A stretch of DNA of 64,000 bases. It comes from Leucocoprinus leucothites. Its lineage: Eukaryota > Basidiomycota > Agaricomycetes > Agaricales > Agaricaceae. Below the pieces are notes generated by a model, which did no database searches, was not told where the DNA came from, and was given only the letters and a program-made list of their open reading frames with translations. The DNA lies in NCBI GenBank assembly GCA_013368445.1, contig JAACJO010000031.1, forward strand, positions 186,001-250,000, given 5' to 3'. A program made the position numbers and the translations under genes. Within the stretch, counting starts at the first letter, position 1. The number at the start of each line of letters is the position of its first letter. Positions 10,413-21,989 of the stretch are shown one piece after another.

Positions 10413-10878
10413 TTGATTCCTGTGTCAGGCAAACATCTAAATGAACACTCAGTAGCAGAGTCCGTCAATAGAACCAAGAGACCTAGGGAATCTGGTGACA
10501 GCATGAATGCAGGATCCCGATGGACAAATGACGAGAAGTCTTCTATTCCATCGAACAGCACCGAACTCTGGATCGAGGAGTCCGCTCGGAGCACCTGTGC
10601 TTCCATTCTGGTTTATACTAGCACCGATACATGTGCCGCAAGTAACTGTTTCAGCGAGACGATTCATATAACAAAAACGCGCACGGCGAGCCATGCCCTA
10701 CGAAGAACCAAGCCGAGACTGCAATACTATGGCAGGAGGAAATTTGTATGGCAGATTGACGCCCTATAGTGGGACCGAGATCAATCACAGAGTACAGATG
10801 TTCAAGGAAAAGTCCCCCGTCGGTGTCATTAAACACCCTCCAAGAAAGCGCAACATAGACGCGGCAAAAGGTAGCTGA
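10413..10878 (+). pseudogene. Duplicated open-frame segment of unknown origin, left copy
   Basis: A 118-codon frame here shares amino-acid runs with the frame at 25436-25813: DEKSSIPSN, IEESARS.CAS, DTCAAS, TRTA, KPRLQY. The tail RKRNIDA.KGS is also conserved, but sits in a different frame here (10801-10878). Downstream of the SSP, same strand. Conservation of the peptide across a diverged duplication hints at an old gene, but no start, domain or splice model is convincing. Most likely a relic. Confidence 0.35.
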
Positions 10879-10984
10879 GTCGTTCAAACAAGTACAAGTT
10901 GGCACTGGGAGTAGAGCGAAACTCCGCATCCTTCAAGAGGCATTTTGATCAAATTCATATTGGCGAGAAGCAGGCCGCCCAGCA

Positions 10985-11745
10985 GCTGGAGTTAATTTCC
11001 CTCAATGAGGCACCACCATCCGCAACGAAACCCTCTCCCACAGGTATACATTATCTCTACAGCGACGAGGAAGGCCATCGGGTCGTACACAACTGGCAAA
11101 AAAGAAACCCAACGCCCGCATCGAACCACTCTAAAATCGTTGGTCGCGTAGCTGTACCAGTTCACAATGGTGTGCTTATATTTGCGTTGAGCGCCTTTAT
11201 AAAAAAAGTTTCAAGTCCGGAGCAGTGTGGTATACAAGTTTTAAGAGCAATCATGTAGGGTTGGAGGACGAGTTCAATGCCATTACAAGATGAAAGAAAA
11301 TAAAAATGACACTGGAGGTGATTGATGCGTTAGCGGTCAAGTATGAAGCGCTAAGTGGAAATTGGATGCCTTATTCAAACTCGGAGGGTATCGATCGTCT
11401 ATGGAGGAAGATCGTGCGCGTTGGGGCGTTTGATAAAGGCTCTGAACAAGTGAAGGTCTCTTCTCGCAAGGTCCAAGACGAGCCGCAATTGGATCTCGAG
11501 CGTAACGTACACAGTAGAGAAGAGCGGAATGGTGAAGTACCTATACAGAATGAAGGCCACGTCGTGTACGTCTACTTGGACGATTATATGAGTGAATAGG
11601 AGGTGGGTGAGTTGAGGAAGGTTTTACGGTTTCGGACGGGCGTGTTCTAGAAGAATGGGCTCAAGCCGGATGTGTATCTATCGTTGAACAATTATAAGGA
11701 AAGTGAGTGAGGGTGGAGGCTGAGTAGATACCATGCCTATGATGA
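10985..11745 (+). pseudogene. DUF1917 protein, copy 3, degraded
   Basis: Similarity to copies 1 and 2 starts at APPSATKPSPTGIHYLY and runs to the C-terminus, with recognisable equivalents of NALAVKY, GIDRLWRKIVRV, EQVKVSSRK and YVYLDDY. It is broken by stop codons (for example after VYLDDYMSE at 11597-11599 and in the GVF segment near 11646), frame changes and loss of the Asp-rich start. It sits directly before the complete UTP7, so this block keeps the ancestral DUF1917-UTP7 order. Confidence 0.85.
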
Positions 11746-11881
11746 TCAAGGTAGAGGCTTAGGTGGGGCTCGCCAGGGTACTATGTCCGCTTTCACAAAA
11801 CATATGAGCGGGCCGGAGTTCTCACGGCCTTCCATCATCGCAATTTTGATTTTCTGAGCGCCAGTCGGGAGCTCTGATCTC

Positions 11882-14007
11882 ATGGACTCACTATTCGCAA
11901 AAGCCGATGCCATAAAACCACTAGCAAAACGCCGCAAAACCGCACACAATGGCTCTGGATCATCGACCAAAAAGTCTCAGGACAACCTCAGCGCCGACTA
12001 CACAGCGCAATCCGTCGCAAAACACACCTCGATACCCAAATCTCTTCTCCCAACAACAGCTGAACCTTCAAACGACTCTGCACCTAAACACTCACACATA
12101 GCCAACAAAAAGCTACGTGGAGAGTTACAAAGACAATCGGCGCATAATGCGAGGGCGAAAGCGTTGGTGGATGATTCGGCGGATATGTTGTTGTTGGAGG
12201 ATGTTGGGAAGATGGAGGTGGAGGGTGAGATGGATAGGACGTGGAGAGCTGGGCAAAGTGAGATTGTGAAAGTTTCTGGGCAAGAAGCGGCGAAGGGGAG
12301 GAAGGAACTGAAGTTGGATGGTGGTCCGTATAGGACAAGATATACCAGGAATGGTCGGTGCGTTTAGTCGCTCAAATTTCTTCTTTGCGAGAGAGGCTGA
12401 TGTTTGATAATGGGCGTTAATTTAGGCATTTGGTGATTGCAGGTCGTCATGGACATGTCGCTGCGTTTGACTGGCAGACAGGTACACTACACACAGAACT
12501 TCAACTCCAGGAAACATGCCGCGATATCACATTCCTACAAGATCATACATTCTTCGCCGTCGCGCAGAAAAAATTTGTCTACATATATGACAGAGACGGC
12601 GTAGAACTTCACTGTCTAAGATCTCACGTCGAGCCTACACGGCTCGAGTTCCTGCCATACCATTGGCTCCTAGCATCCGTTGTGCGTCTCTCCTCAAAAC
12701 TAACACATTATATTCTAACGGAAAACTCCCTTTCATCCTAGGGAAATTCCGGCTATCTCAAATACCAAGACACCTCCACCGGCCAACTCCTCGTCGAACA
12801 CCGCACCAAACTCGGTGCCTGCACCACCATGACCCAAAACCTACACAACGCCGTCATCCACCTCGGCCACCAAAATGGCTGCATCACCCTCTGGACACCC
12901 AACCTCCCACACCCTGCCGTCCAACTCCTAGCGCACTTGGGCCCTGTATCAAGTGTGAGTGTTGATCCGAGTTCGGGGGGACGCTATATGGCTAGTGCTG
13001 GGAAAGATGGGACTGTAAAGGTTTGGGATTGTAGGAATTGGAAGGGAGCGGTGAGGGAATGGAGTGTTAGAGGGAGTGGATCTGAAACGGAGGTTGAGTG
13101 GAGCCAGAGAGGATTTTTGGGTGTTGCGAGTGGTGGGAGTGTGAATGTGTATTCACCTCCGACGATTCAGCAGCAATTCAATGGTCACGTTCAACCACCA
13201 CTTTACCTCACACATCCTATTCCAAGTCGTCCACTCACCTCTCTCCGCTTCACACCTTTCCAAGATGTACTTACTATCGGCCATAACGCCGGGGTCTCAA
13301 GTATCCTCGTACCGGGTACTGGAGAACCCAATTTTGATTCATCAGAGGCAGATCCATTTGAGAGCCGGAAAGCGAGGAGGGAGAGGGAGGTTAAAGGATT
13401 ACTCGACAAGGTAAATTCAACCTTCATCGGTGATATCGGATGCTGACTACTTCATTTCGATTTTAGATTCAACCAGACCTCATCACTCTCGATCCAGAAT
13501 TTATCGGCACCCTCACCGAACCTTCCAAACTCGTCACATCGGACGGTAAACCAGCAACAGACACGCCATTCGCGCGATTACCCCGTTTCGATAGATTACG
13601 CGTTTCTGGCAAGGTTGATACGACTGAGGATCCGCACTCCTCTGACGATGATAATAATGACGAAAGAATAGCAGAGGGAGGGATAGACGAGGAGAAGAAA
13701 GCAAAGCTGAGAGAGGAGAGAGAGAAGAAGAGAATGAGAGGGAAGAATAAGAGTATGAAGAGATATTTGAGGAAGCAGAGGAAGAATGTTATTGATCCTG
13801 CTACGGTATGTTTCTTACACCGACAACGATACTCAGTCCACGATTGCTCATGCTCGTTTATTTGAATACAATACAATATAGGTTGCGATTAGAGAAAAGT
13901 TGGAAAAGGTGAAGGAGGAGAAGAGACGGGCTGTGTTGGTGAAGAAAGGGATCATAGAGGAGAAGAAGAAATCGTCGGCTTTGGATCGGTTCAAGCACAG
14001 GACATGA
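11882..14007 (+). CDS. UTP7: UTP7/WDR46 (BING4), small-subunit processome WD40 protein
   Basis: Five exons (11882-12357, 12426-12681, 12742-13410, 13467-13805, 13882-14007) join in frame to 621 residues. The N-terminus is basic. The WD40 part has GRHGHVAAFDWQTG, FFAVAQKKFVYIYD, VEPTRLEFLPYHWLL, NAVIHLGHQNGCITLW, MASAGKDGTVKVWD and PFQDVLTIGHNAG, then the BING4 C-terminal region with ADPFESRKARRE and KQRKNVIDPAT. These match UTP7 of yeast and WDR46 of animals, which bind the U3 snoRNP/SSU processome in the nucleolus and are needed for 18S rRNA maturation. It is the only intact copy here; 17417-19216 is a dead duplicate and 5919 and 7394 are stubs. The start is fixed by the same MDSLFAKADAI start in the stubs. 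Confidence 0.92.
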
Positions 14008-15099
14008 TCTAGGATCACTGGATGAGTTCGAGTACGATAATGCCGATTCGGAAATGTACAGACGAGATTATTCTCTTAGCCCGGCTGCCTCGGCGAGTCG
14101 TGTGTCCTCGGCTTTCATTGATATTTGAAAACAAACACGACTTGACGATACGATCGAATTTTTTTCTTTGTTTACCTGAAACATTGCTGCTTGCCAGATG
14201 GTCCACCGAGTTTGACGAAGGGGTGAACTTTACCTGACATCTTCCCTTGTCCTTCTACTCTCAAATTAGCTGGAGTTCCTGGTCTAACCTCGTTCGGTAT
14301 ATCCAGAAGTGGGGTATTTTCAGAAGGTCCACGAAAACTCAAGGACGTCTTGCAAAAGTCAATGAGAGCGTTTATGTTATGTAGTGTGCAGGCACGATGT
14401 CCACGGAATTGAAATTCGAATTGTGTGGGAGTACTATTTGCAGCTCCTTGGCAGATGGTGATATGTGCCGCATTATTTCAGCGAGGTCGAGGCACCTGGG
14501 GGATCAACGCCACACGGCTTTTGATGGCCTCGAGGGAATGATCGGAGTCGATATTTTAGTATGGCGAGAAATATACAAGAGGATAGTAAACTGTATGGAT
14601 CGGAACCGAGGTTGAGAAGGAATAGTTGGAGCTCTTGAGAGCTTAATAGTAGATTATTACGTTCTTGAGCTTGAAGCATACTTGGTCAGAGATTAACGTT
14701 CATCGTATTCATCTAGCGCCGTAACGTCGAGTCATCAGATATAGACACAAGGTAATCTAAAATGAGAGTTGTATGAATACTTCTCAAGTCCACTCAAGGT
14801 CCTTGTCAGGACTTCATATATCAACGGAATTTTATCAGGCGAACGTCTATTCAATCTTTCTGATGGATCGTTCCATGATTTCGACGAAAGAAATAATAGA
14901 CTTGTTCAATCGCATGCACACACATCTATGTGCAATCTACGTCTCAGTCACCCCCTTTGTGTCCGGATGTTCAAGGTTCAACTGCAGCGTGCGAGCTCTG
15001 GGAAGTTAGAATGACATTGATAGAAGGCGGTCGTTTCAGATTGAAGGACGTCTATGTAGAATTCTCGTTCTTGCACGATCCTATTTCGAGGCGAGGAAT

Positions 15100-15247
15100 T
15101 TTGGATAAAAAGCCAACGGTATCTCAGTGTTTTCTCCAGACTTGTTCTCTCTTCGCATCTGTGAGTGTATACAACCTTCTTCCTAACATTACACCACCAT
15201 TCTTACCACCGTTTCGAATAGATCTCAACGATCACCTGAAATCGCAG
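15100..15247 (+). promoter_or_regulatory. Core promoter and 5'-UTR intron of member 3
   Basis: TTGGATAAAAAGCC at about 15100 is the TATA-like box. A GTGAGT donor at 15161 and an acceptor ending at 15247 (ATCGCAG) bound an 87-nt leader intron, followed by GTTTGTTCTCGGACAAGCG, which is the family's conserved exon start GTTTGT. Confidence 0.7.
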
Positions 15248-15305
15248 GTTTGTTCTCGGACAAGCGATTTGTGCGCTCGTACTCATCACAAATTCTGGTT
15301 TAGAT

Positions 15306-15569
15306 ATGAAATTCACCTCCGTGATTATTGCCTCGATCGCTTTGTTCGTTGCTCAAGTCGCCGCGGAGCCTGTTCCGGGTGCGGTTAAGCCCACACCACC
15401 AGCTCCTCCCGTCTATAAGCCTCCTACCTACAAGCCTCCCCCTCCCCCTCCCCCTCCCAAGCAGGAGTGCCTCAAGTCCTGCAGCTACGGGAAACCTACC
15501 TGTAGCTATGGCTGGAGCGCTGTCAAGAAAGGAGATTGCTGGACCTGCTGCAAGGATATCAAATACTAG
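15306..15569 (+). CDS. Small secreted cysteine-rich protein with proline-rich linker, CWTCC family, member 3
   Basis: 87 residues. The signal peptide is MKFTSVIIASIALFVAQVAA. A proline-rich spacer follows at about residues 25-50, built of YKPP-like units and a run of prolines. The C-terminal core is C-x3-C-x6-C-x11-C-W-T-C-C with GYGW-like and KKGDCW residues, ending KDIKY. The core is nearly identical to that of member 4. Proline-rich YKPP spacers are common in wall-linked proteins, so attachment to the wall or to polysaccharide is conceivable but not shown. The gene lies about 1.3 kb after UTP7, on the same strand. Confidence 0.87.
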   Translation: MKFTSVIIASIALFVAQVAAEPVPGAVKPTPPAPPVYKPPTYKPPPPPPPPKQECLKSCSYGKPTCSYGWSAVKKGDCWTCCKDIKY

Positions 15570-17416
15570 GATTAAAGGGAATGAAGGGCTTCCAAGCCGA
15601 TGACCAGAATGTTTGAAGTGTTTAGTTTGTGTGCTCAGGTCGTGTATGATCGATTGTCTCGTTGTTTGTGTTCGACTCGCCTATAGGGAAAAAGAGAGAA
15701 AATTTATGACGATTGTTGTATCGTGTATGCAGTATGGAGCCTGTGTGATTACTATGATGACTGATATACAACGTATGTTGAGATACTCGATCAGGACTAG
15801 GGTTCCTCACAGAAGCCTACACCTCCAATTTCCCGGGACATGTAGGCGCAACGATAAAAATAGTTGGGACTCGCCCGTATAGTATATGCCCGGGCCCTTT
15901 GGTGCTGGTTGCTGATAAGTCTATATTACGCATGAGCGCTTTCTTCTTTTTGCAGTTCGCCTCTTCAACCCTGTTTCAGAAGCGCTGTTCACTGATATCA
16001 CCAGTGTTGAGTGCTCAAAGTTTCTGTCCATTGCTTATTGACTGCTATATGACCTGTCTTTCATCTCAGACAGTGTTCCAATCTGAGCTTTAAGAATGTG
16101 GTCTGAATCAAACTTTTACTTCTTTTGTTTACTTTTTTTTCGAAAGTCCTCCTAAACTTCGAACACCAAGGAATGTAGATTGGATTTGTATCATGCGATA
16201 TGGTCGAAACATGCTCTCCATTTATTCGCCTCATTGAAAATTAAAAAGCAATTGAGCATAATAGTAGAAAAAGCGCAACATCATCATATCCTGACTCGTG
16301 GATAAGCAGATCACTGTGGTGCAGTTGATCCATAATGGGCTTATAACAATAATAGTTTCTCTGTGGGTCGACCATTAACACCAGGGAATGAGCGACGAGT
16401 TTATCAACCCAAAACACGGGCCTGAACAATCTCGCGAGACAAGACCACTGAAGCTGACACTGTAAAGACGGTTTCTCAAAGTATCATAATGGTGAACGCG
16501 AAAATGGCCTCTGGAATTGAGCACCTAATAAGTAGGAGAGTCGGCGTAATACCCACCAATTCAAAAGGAAAATAATGGGACCCAAAACACCACCAGCAAT
16601 GTGTGACAAGACGCCTTTGTACATTGTGGAAAACAGCCAGAAAGAAGAGGTACTGCACCAAGAAAGTCGGTGCAAGCCCAAAACATCATAGCTGCTCGTC
16701 GCAGTTATCCATTCCATCTGGCCTTGAAGATTTGCGTGACTCATGCCAGATAGGATAGGGGGAATAAAGTAGAAACTCGTTGACGGGGAACAGACTGAGT
16801 AAACCTGCTGGTCTGCGAGCAGGTATACTGTTTCTACCGTGACTCCAATAGATGAGCAAGGCAACCTGGAGAAACTGAGGCCCTAAGCGTTCGAGTCGGC
16901 TCACTAGCGCCGGTTGGCCTAGGAACTGTCCTGTGATGCAAGGGTCGATCTGACCTCAGTTATGATGGTCAATCAAAGAAAGCATTGTTGAATAATTGTG
17001 AGATGCCCTTCACCATCCAGAAAGACAGTCAATATGATTGGAAAACAGGGAATGATACGCTCATCAGTGCAACTCATCAAAAGACTCGCGTGACTGATCA
17101 ATAATGCCTGCTTACTAATACCTGAATTCCATTATCTTCCTCCGCGAAGGGCAAGAACAAGATGTAGCACGGCACCAGCAGTGACGTTCGAATCCCTAAC
17201 GGTCTTGTCGTTTGCAGGCCTGGCATGGAAATCAACCTTCATGCCTAGACATAACGCGATTTTTCGCTTACATTTGTCGACCACTGAAGATTAATCGTTG
17301 TTGCGATGGAGGAACACCGGATTGCTCTTCGGCCTTCTCCTTGATGCGAATAATCTAGTGAAACTCTTCACAGCAAAATAGGATAAGTGGCAGGATTGTT
17401 CGTAGACTGATATGAC

Positions 17417-19216
17417 AGAGGTGAAGGTTGAGATGGATAGGACATGGAGAGCTGGGCAAATTGAGGTTGTGAAAGTTGCTGAACAGGAAGTTGCGAAGGA
17501 GAGGGAGGAGCTGAGGTTGGATGGTGGTCCGTATAGAACACGGTACATGAGGAATGGTCGGTGCGTTCACTCGTTCGTTTTTTCTTTGTGAGAGACTAAT
17601 TGGGTTAGCTTCAGGCATTTCGTGATTTCAGGTCGCCATGGACATGTCGCTGCGTTTGACTGGCAAATGGGCACACTACATACAGAACTTCAGCTCCAGG
17701 AAACATGTCGCGATGTCACATTCCTCCATGATCACACATTCTTTGCCGTCGCGCAGAAAAAGTTTGTCTACATATATGACAGAGACGGTGTAGAACTTCA
17801 TTATCTAAGATCTCGCGTAGAGCCTACACTGCTCAAGTTCCTACCATACCATTGGCTCCTAGCACCTGCCGTACGTCTTTCCTTCCCAAAACCAATACTT
17901 TAAGATTCTAACAGAACGCTCCCTTTTATCCCAGGGAAACTCCGGCCACCTCAAATACCAAGACATCCACCGGCCAACTCCTCGTCGAACACCGCACCAA
18001 ACTCGGCACCGGCACTACCATGACCCAAAACCTACACAACGCCGTCGTCCATCTCAGCCACCAAAACGGCTGCATCACCCTCTGGACACCAACCTCCCAC
18101 ACCCTGCCGTCCAACTCCTAGCACATCTGGGTGCTGTATGAAGCGTGGTGCTGATTGGAGTTCAAGGTGGCGGTATATGGCTAGCGCTGGGAAAGATGGG
18201 ACTGTGAAGGTTTGGGATTGTAGGAATTGGAAGGGAGCGGTGAGAGAATGGAGTGTTAGAGGGAGCGGATCGGAGACGGAGGTTGAGTGGAGTCAGAGAG
18301 GATTGTTGGGTATTACGAGTGGTGGAAGCGTAAATGTAAGTGTCTAGATTGATCTTTTCTCCGCTCTGCAACTGATTTGGTGGTAGGTATATTCCCCTCC
18401 GACGATTCAGTAGCAGTTTAACGGTCACATCCAATCGCCAATATACCTCACACATCCGCTTCACTCCCTTCTAAGATGTGCTTACTATTGGCCATGACGC
18501 TGGAATTTCAAGGATCCTCACAACGGGCTCTGGTGAACCTAACTTTGATTCGTCGGAAGCCGATCCGTTTGAGAGTCGGAAAGTGAGAAGGGAGAGGGAG
18601 GCTAAAGGGTTACTCGGCAAGGTAAATTCAACCTTCATCGGCGATTTTGGGTGCTGACTACTTCATTTTGTTTTTAGATTCAAACAGACGTCATCACTCT
18701 CGATCCAGAATTTATTGGACTCCCTGAACCCTCTAAACTCGTCACATCGGACCGTAAACCAGCAACAGACATGCCATTCGCGCGATTACCCCGTTTCGAC
18801 CGATTACGCGTTTCTGGAAATGTTGATACGTCTGAGGATCTGCACTCCTCCTCCTCCTCTGATGATGATGATGATGATGGTGACAAAAGAATAGCAGAGG
18901 GAGGGGGAGAGACAGATGAAGAGAAGAAAGCAAAGTTGAGAGAGGAGAGAGAGACGAAGAGGATGAGAGGGAAGAATAAGAGTGTGAAGATATATTTGGG
19001 GAAGCAGAGGAAGAATGTTATTGACCCTGCTACGGTGCGTTTCTTACACCAACAACGATATTCGGTTCACGATTACTCATGCTCGTTTATTTGAATATAT
19101 TATAGGTCGCAGAGAAAAGCTGAGGAAAAGAGACGGATAGTGTTGGTGAAGAAGGGAATCAAGGAGGAGGAGAAGAAATCGTCGGCTTTGGATCGGTCCA
19201 AACGCAAGACATGATC
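17417..19216 (+). pseudogene. UTP7: UTP7 duplicate, truncated and frameshifted
   Basis: It begins within the equivalent of the first exon (VEMDRTWRAGQ) and lacks the start and the first 110 or so codons. The second exon is still readable (GRHGHVAAFDWQMG, AVAQKKFVYIYD). In the third, GACACCTCCACC has become GACATCCACC, a 2-bp loss that shifts the frame; a further 1-bp loss lies near 18089, an in-frame TAG near 18410, and about 30 bp are missing near 18455. The acidic/basic C-terminal exons remain similar. It is a non-functional copy of the gene at 11882. Confidence 0.88.
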
Positions 19217-20238
19217 TAGGATGACTGGATGAATTCGAGTACGATAATGCCGATTTGAAAATGTACAGACGAGATTATTTTCTTAGCCCTGCTGCCTTGG
19301 CGAGCCGTGTGTGCTCTGCTTTCATTGATATTTTGAAAACGACTTGATGATAAGATCGAAAGTGTTTGATCTGTTTACGTGAAACGCCGCTTGCTTGCCA
19401 GATCGTACACCGGGTTTGACGAAGCCTGACATCCCCCCTTGCTCTTCCACCCTCAAATTAGCTGGGGTTCCTAGTCTAACCTCTTTCGGTATATCCAGAA
19501 AGCCCAAGAAAAACCAGAGTCGTGTTGAAAAAGTCAATGAGGGTGTTGCTTTCTGTAGTGTGCGGCCACGATGTCCACGGAATTGAAATTCGAATGGTCT
19601 GGGGTACTATTTGCAGCTTGTTGGCAGGTGGTGATATGTGCCGCATTATTGCAGCGAGGTCGAGGCACATGCGGGATCAATGCCACACGGCTTTTGATGG
19701 CTTCGAGGGAATGATCAGAGTCGATAATTTAGTATAACGGGAGATTACCAGAGGATGAGCTCTGTGGATCGGAGCCGAGGTCGAGAACTGGAGCTCTTGA
19801 AAGCATAATAGCAGACTATTACGTTCTCGAGCTTGAAGCTTACTTGGTCAGAGATTAACGTTCATCGTAAAGTTCGTCTAGCGCTGTAACGTCGAGCCAT
19901 CAGATATAGACGCAAGGTAACCTAAAATGAGAGTTGTATGAATACTTCTCAAGTCCACTCAAGGTCCTTGCCAGGATTTCATATATCAACGGAATTTCAT
20001 CAGGAGAACGTCTATTCAATCTCTCTGATGGATCATTCTATGATCTCGACCAAAGAAATAGACTTGTTCAACCGCACACAGCTGTAAGTATGCCTGCCCC
20101 CCTTTGTGTCCGAATATTCAGCTGCAGCCTGCCAAATTTTGAAGTTAGAATGACATTGACCAGAGCGGTCGTTTCAGATTGAAGGGCATCTATGTAGAAT
20201 CCTCGTTCTTGCACGAAGTCTTGAGGCGATGAATTTTG

Positions 20239-20393
20239 GATAAAAAGGCCAACTGTATCCCAGTGTTTTCTCCAGACTCGTTCTCTCTTCGCATCTGTGA
20301 GTGTACACAACCTTCTTCCTAACATTGCGCCGGCATTCTTATCAATCTTTTGAATAGATACCAACGATCACCTGAAATCGCAGGTTTGTTCTC
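20239..20393 (+). promoter_or_regulatory. Core promoter and 5'-UTR intron of member 4
   Basis: TTGGATAAAAAGGCC at about 20236 is the TATA-like box. A GTGAGT donor at 20297 and CAG acceptor ending at 20393 bound a 97-nt leader intron that aligns with the one of member 3. Confidence 0.7.
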
Positions 20394-20441
20394 GGACAAG
20401 CGATTTGTGCGCTCGTACTCATCACAAATTCTGGTTTAGAT

Positions 20442-20735
20442 ATGAAGTTCACCTCCGTGATTATTGCCTCGGTCGCTTTGTTTGCTGCCCAAGTCGTCGC
20501 GAACCCTGCTCCGGGTGCTCCAGCGGTTAAGCCCCCGCCACCACCACCTCCTCCCTATAAACCTCCCGTCTATAAACCTCCTGGCTACAAGCCTCCCCCT
20601 CCCCCTCCCCCTCCCCCTCCCCCTAAGCAGCAATGCCAAAAATCCTGCAGCTATGGTAAACCGACGTGTAGCTATGGTTGGAGCGCTGTCAAGAAGGGAA
20701 ATTGCTGGACTTGCTGCAAGGATATTAAATACTAG
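20442..20735 (+). CDS. Small secreted cysteine-rich protein with proline-rich linker, CWTCC family, member 4
   Basis: 97 residues, with signal peptide MKFTSVIIASVALFAAQVVA. The proline-rich spacer is about ten residues longer than in member 3: extra YKPP units and longer proline runs. The core (C-x3-C-x6-C-x11-C-W-T-C-C, tail KDIKY) is almost unchanged. So after the duplication the linker changed length while the cysteine core was conserved, which suggests the core is under selection. Same strand, 1.2 kb after the dead UTP7. Confidence 0.87.
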   Translation: MKFTSVIIASVALFAAQVVANPAPGAPAVKPPPPPPPPYKPPVYKPPGYKPPPPPPPPPPPKQQCQKSCSYGKPTCSYGWSAVKKGNCWTCCKDIKY

Positions 20736-21989
20736 GATTACGGGGAATGAAGGGCTCCCAAGCTGAAGATCAGAATTTTTGAAGTGTTTGGTTTGTGTGC
20801 TCGGGTCGTGTATGATTGATTGCCTGGTTGTTTGTTCGACTTGTCTACAGGAAAAAGAGAGAAAATTTATGATGACTGTTGTACCGTTTGTATATGGAGT
20901 CGATGTGATTACTATGATGATTGATATACAAGTTATGCTGAGATATATGATTGGAGCTAGGATTCCTCAGAGAAGACACCTCGAACTTCTCGGGACATGT
21001 AGGCGCGACGATAAAAATAACGGGACTCCGTCCGTATAGTATTCGCCCCCTGATGTTAGGTGCCGAGTAGCCTTGATAGACGGACTTTATGTCCGAGGGC
21101 ATTTATTTTTGCACAGTTCCCTTGTTGCTTATTCATCCCTTTTTCAGAATCGCCGCAGTCATTCGATTTCTCTGTTTCCTTTCTTCCATAGAGAACCCTC
21201 CTGAACTTCGAACACTAATGGATTTAGAGCCCATTCGTATCACATGGCATGGGCGGCCTAAACATGTACTTCATTTATTCGCTCCATTGAATTTCGAACA
21301 GCTGAGCGTATGAAGATATGCATAAAAAAGCGCGGCATCGTCATATTCTGACCCGTGGATAGGCAGATCATTGTGGTGTAGTCGGTACAAAATGGGCTTA
21401 TATTATAACAATAGTTCTCTGCGAGTCCATCATTGACACCAGGAGGTGAGCGGCGAGTGTATCAACCCAAAGGACAATACAGAATTTGTCTATGCGCGCG
21501 GCACTACACAATCTTCATTTTTGTACTTATTAGAAGCCGAACTCGGGTTCACTTGGATCATTTTGGTCTTGGAACGCTATCAGTTGGTCATACTTGGGGG
21601 GCATTGTTCAGCTAAGCAATTTGAAATTTCCAATCTTAGTTCCGAATGGTAAGGTCTCTTCAAGGGGCTCCTGCAGGTTTGACTTTCACTGACCAGCAAC
21701 TGGACGGGATACAAAAGATCAAGGCGGCCGTGGAGCCTTGGAACGAACGGGTACTAAACTCCGCATCCAGCCGCTCGAAAGTAAGATATCTGTCGTCGCT
21801 TCTTCACTTTCTCTCGTATAGCGTGAGTGCCCCAGACTGTTCTGCTGTCAACATAAGCGCCAACTGCCCTACGTTTCAGCCTGAGGCTGTCTTACTATTT
21901 CCGCCACATGCTCAATCGGTCGTGAATAACTTTTGCCCTTCTCCGCCTTGCATTCTACATCATAACCTACTCCATTTCACCAGCTATAT

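Larger units (their letters stand above)
8590..10960. repeat. Segmental duplication, left copy (partner about 23690-25950)
   Basis: Large parts align in the same orientation with the region around member 5: the promoter, the SSP gene, and a long 3' segment. Examples are GAACCTGTGGCGCATGACCG, CATAGACGCGG and GCGAAACTCCGCATCCTT. Similarity stops near TTAATTTCCCTC (about 11002), where DUF1917 sequence begins here but member 6 promoter sequence begins in the other copy. Inside this block 8690-8730 and 9020-9060 also resemble each other (CGAGAAAGAA). Confidence 0.75.
12200..16950. repeat. Segmental tandem duplication, left copy (partner about 17400-21990)
   Basis: UTP7 from its first exon, its 3' flank, the SSP promoter, the SSP gene and about 1 kb of downstream DNA all recur in order with an offset of about 5.1-5.2 kb. 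Example of flank match: GAGTACGATAATGCCGATT at 14031 and 19239. Identity looks high (often above 85 percent by eye), with small indels. Confidence 0.88.
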
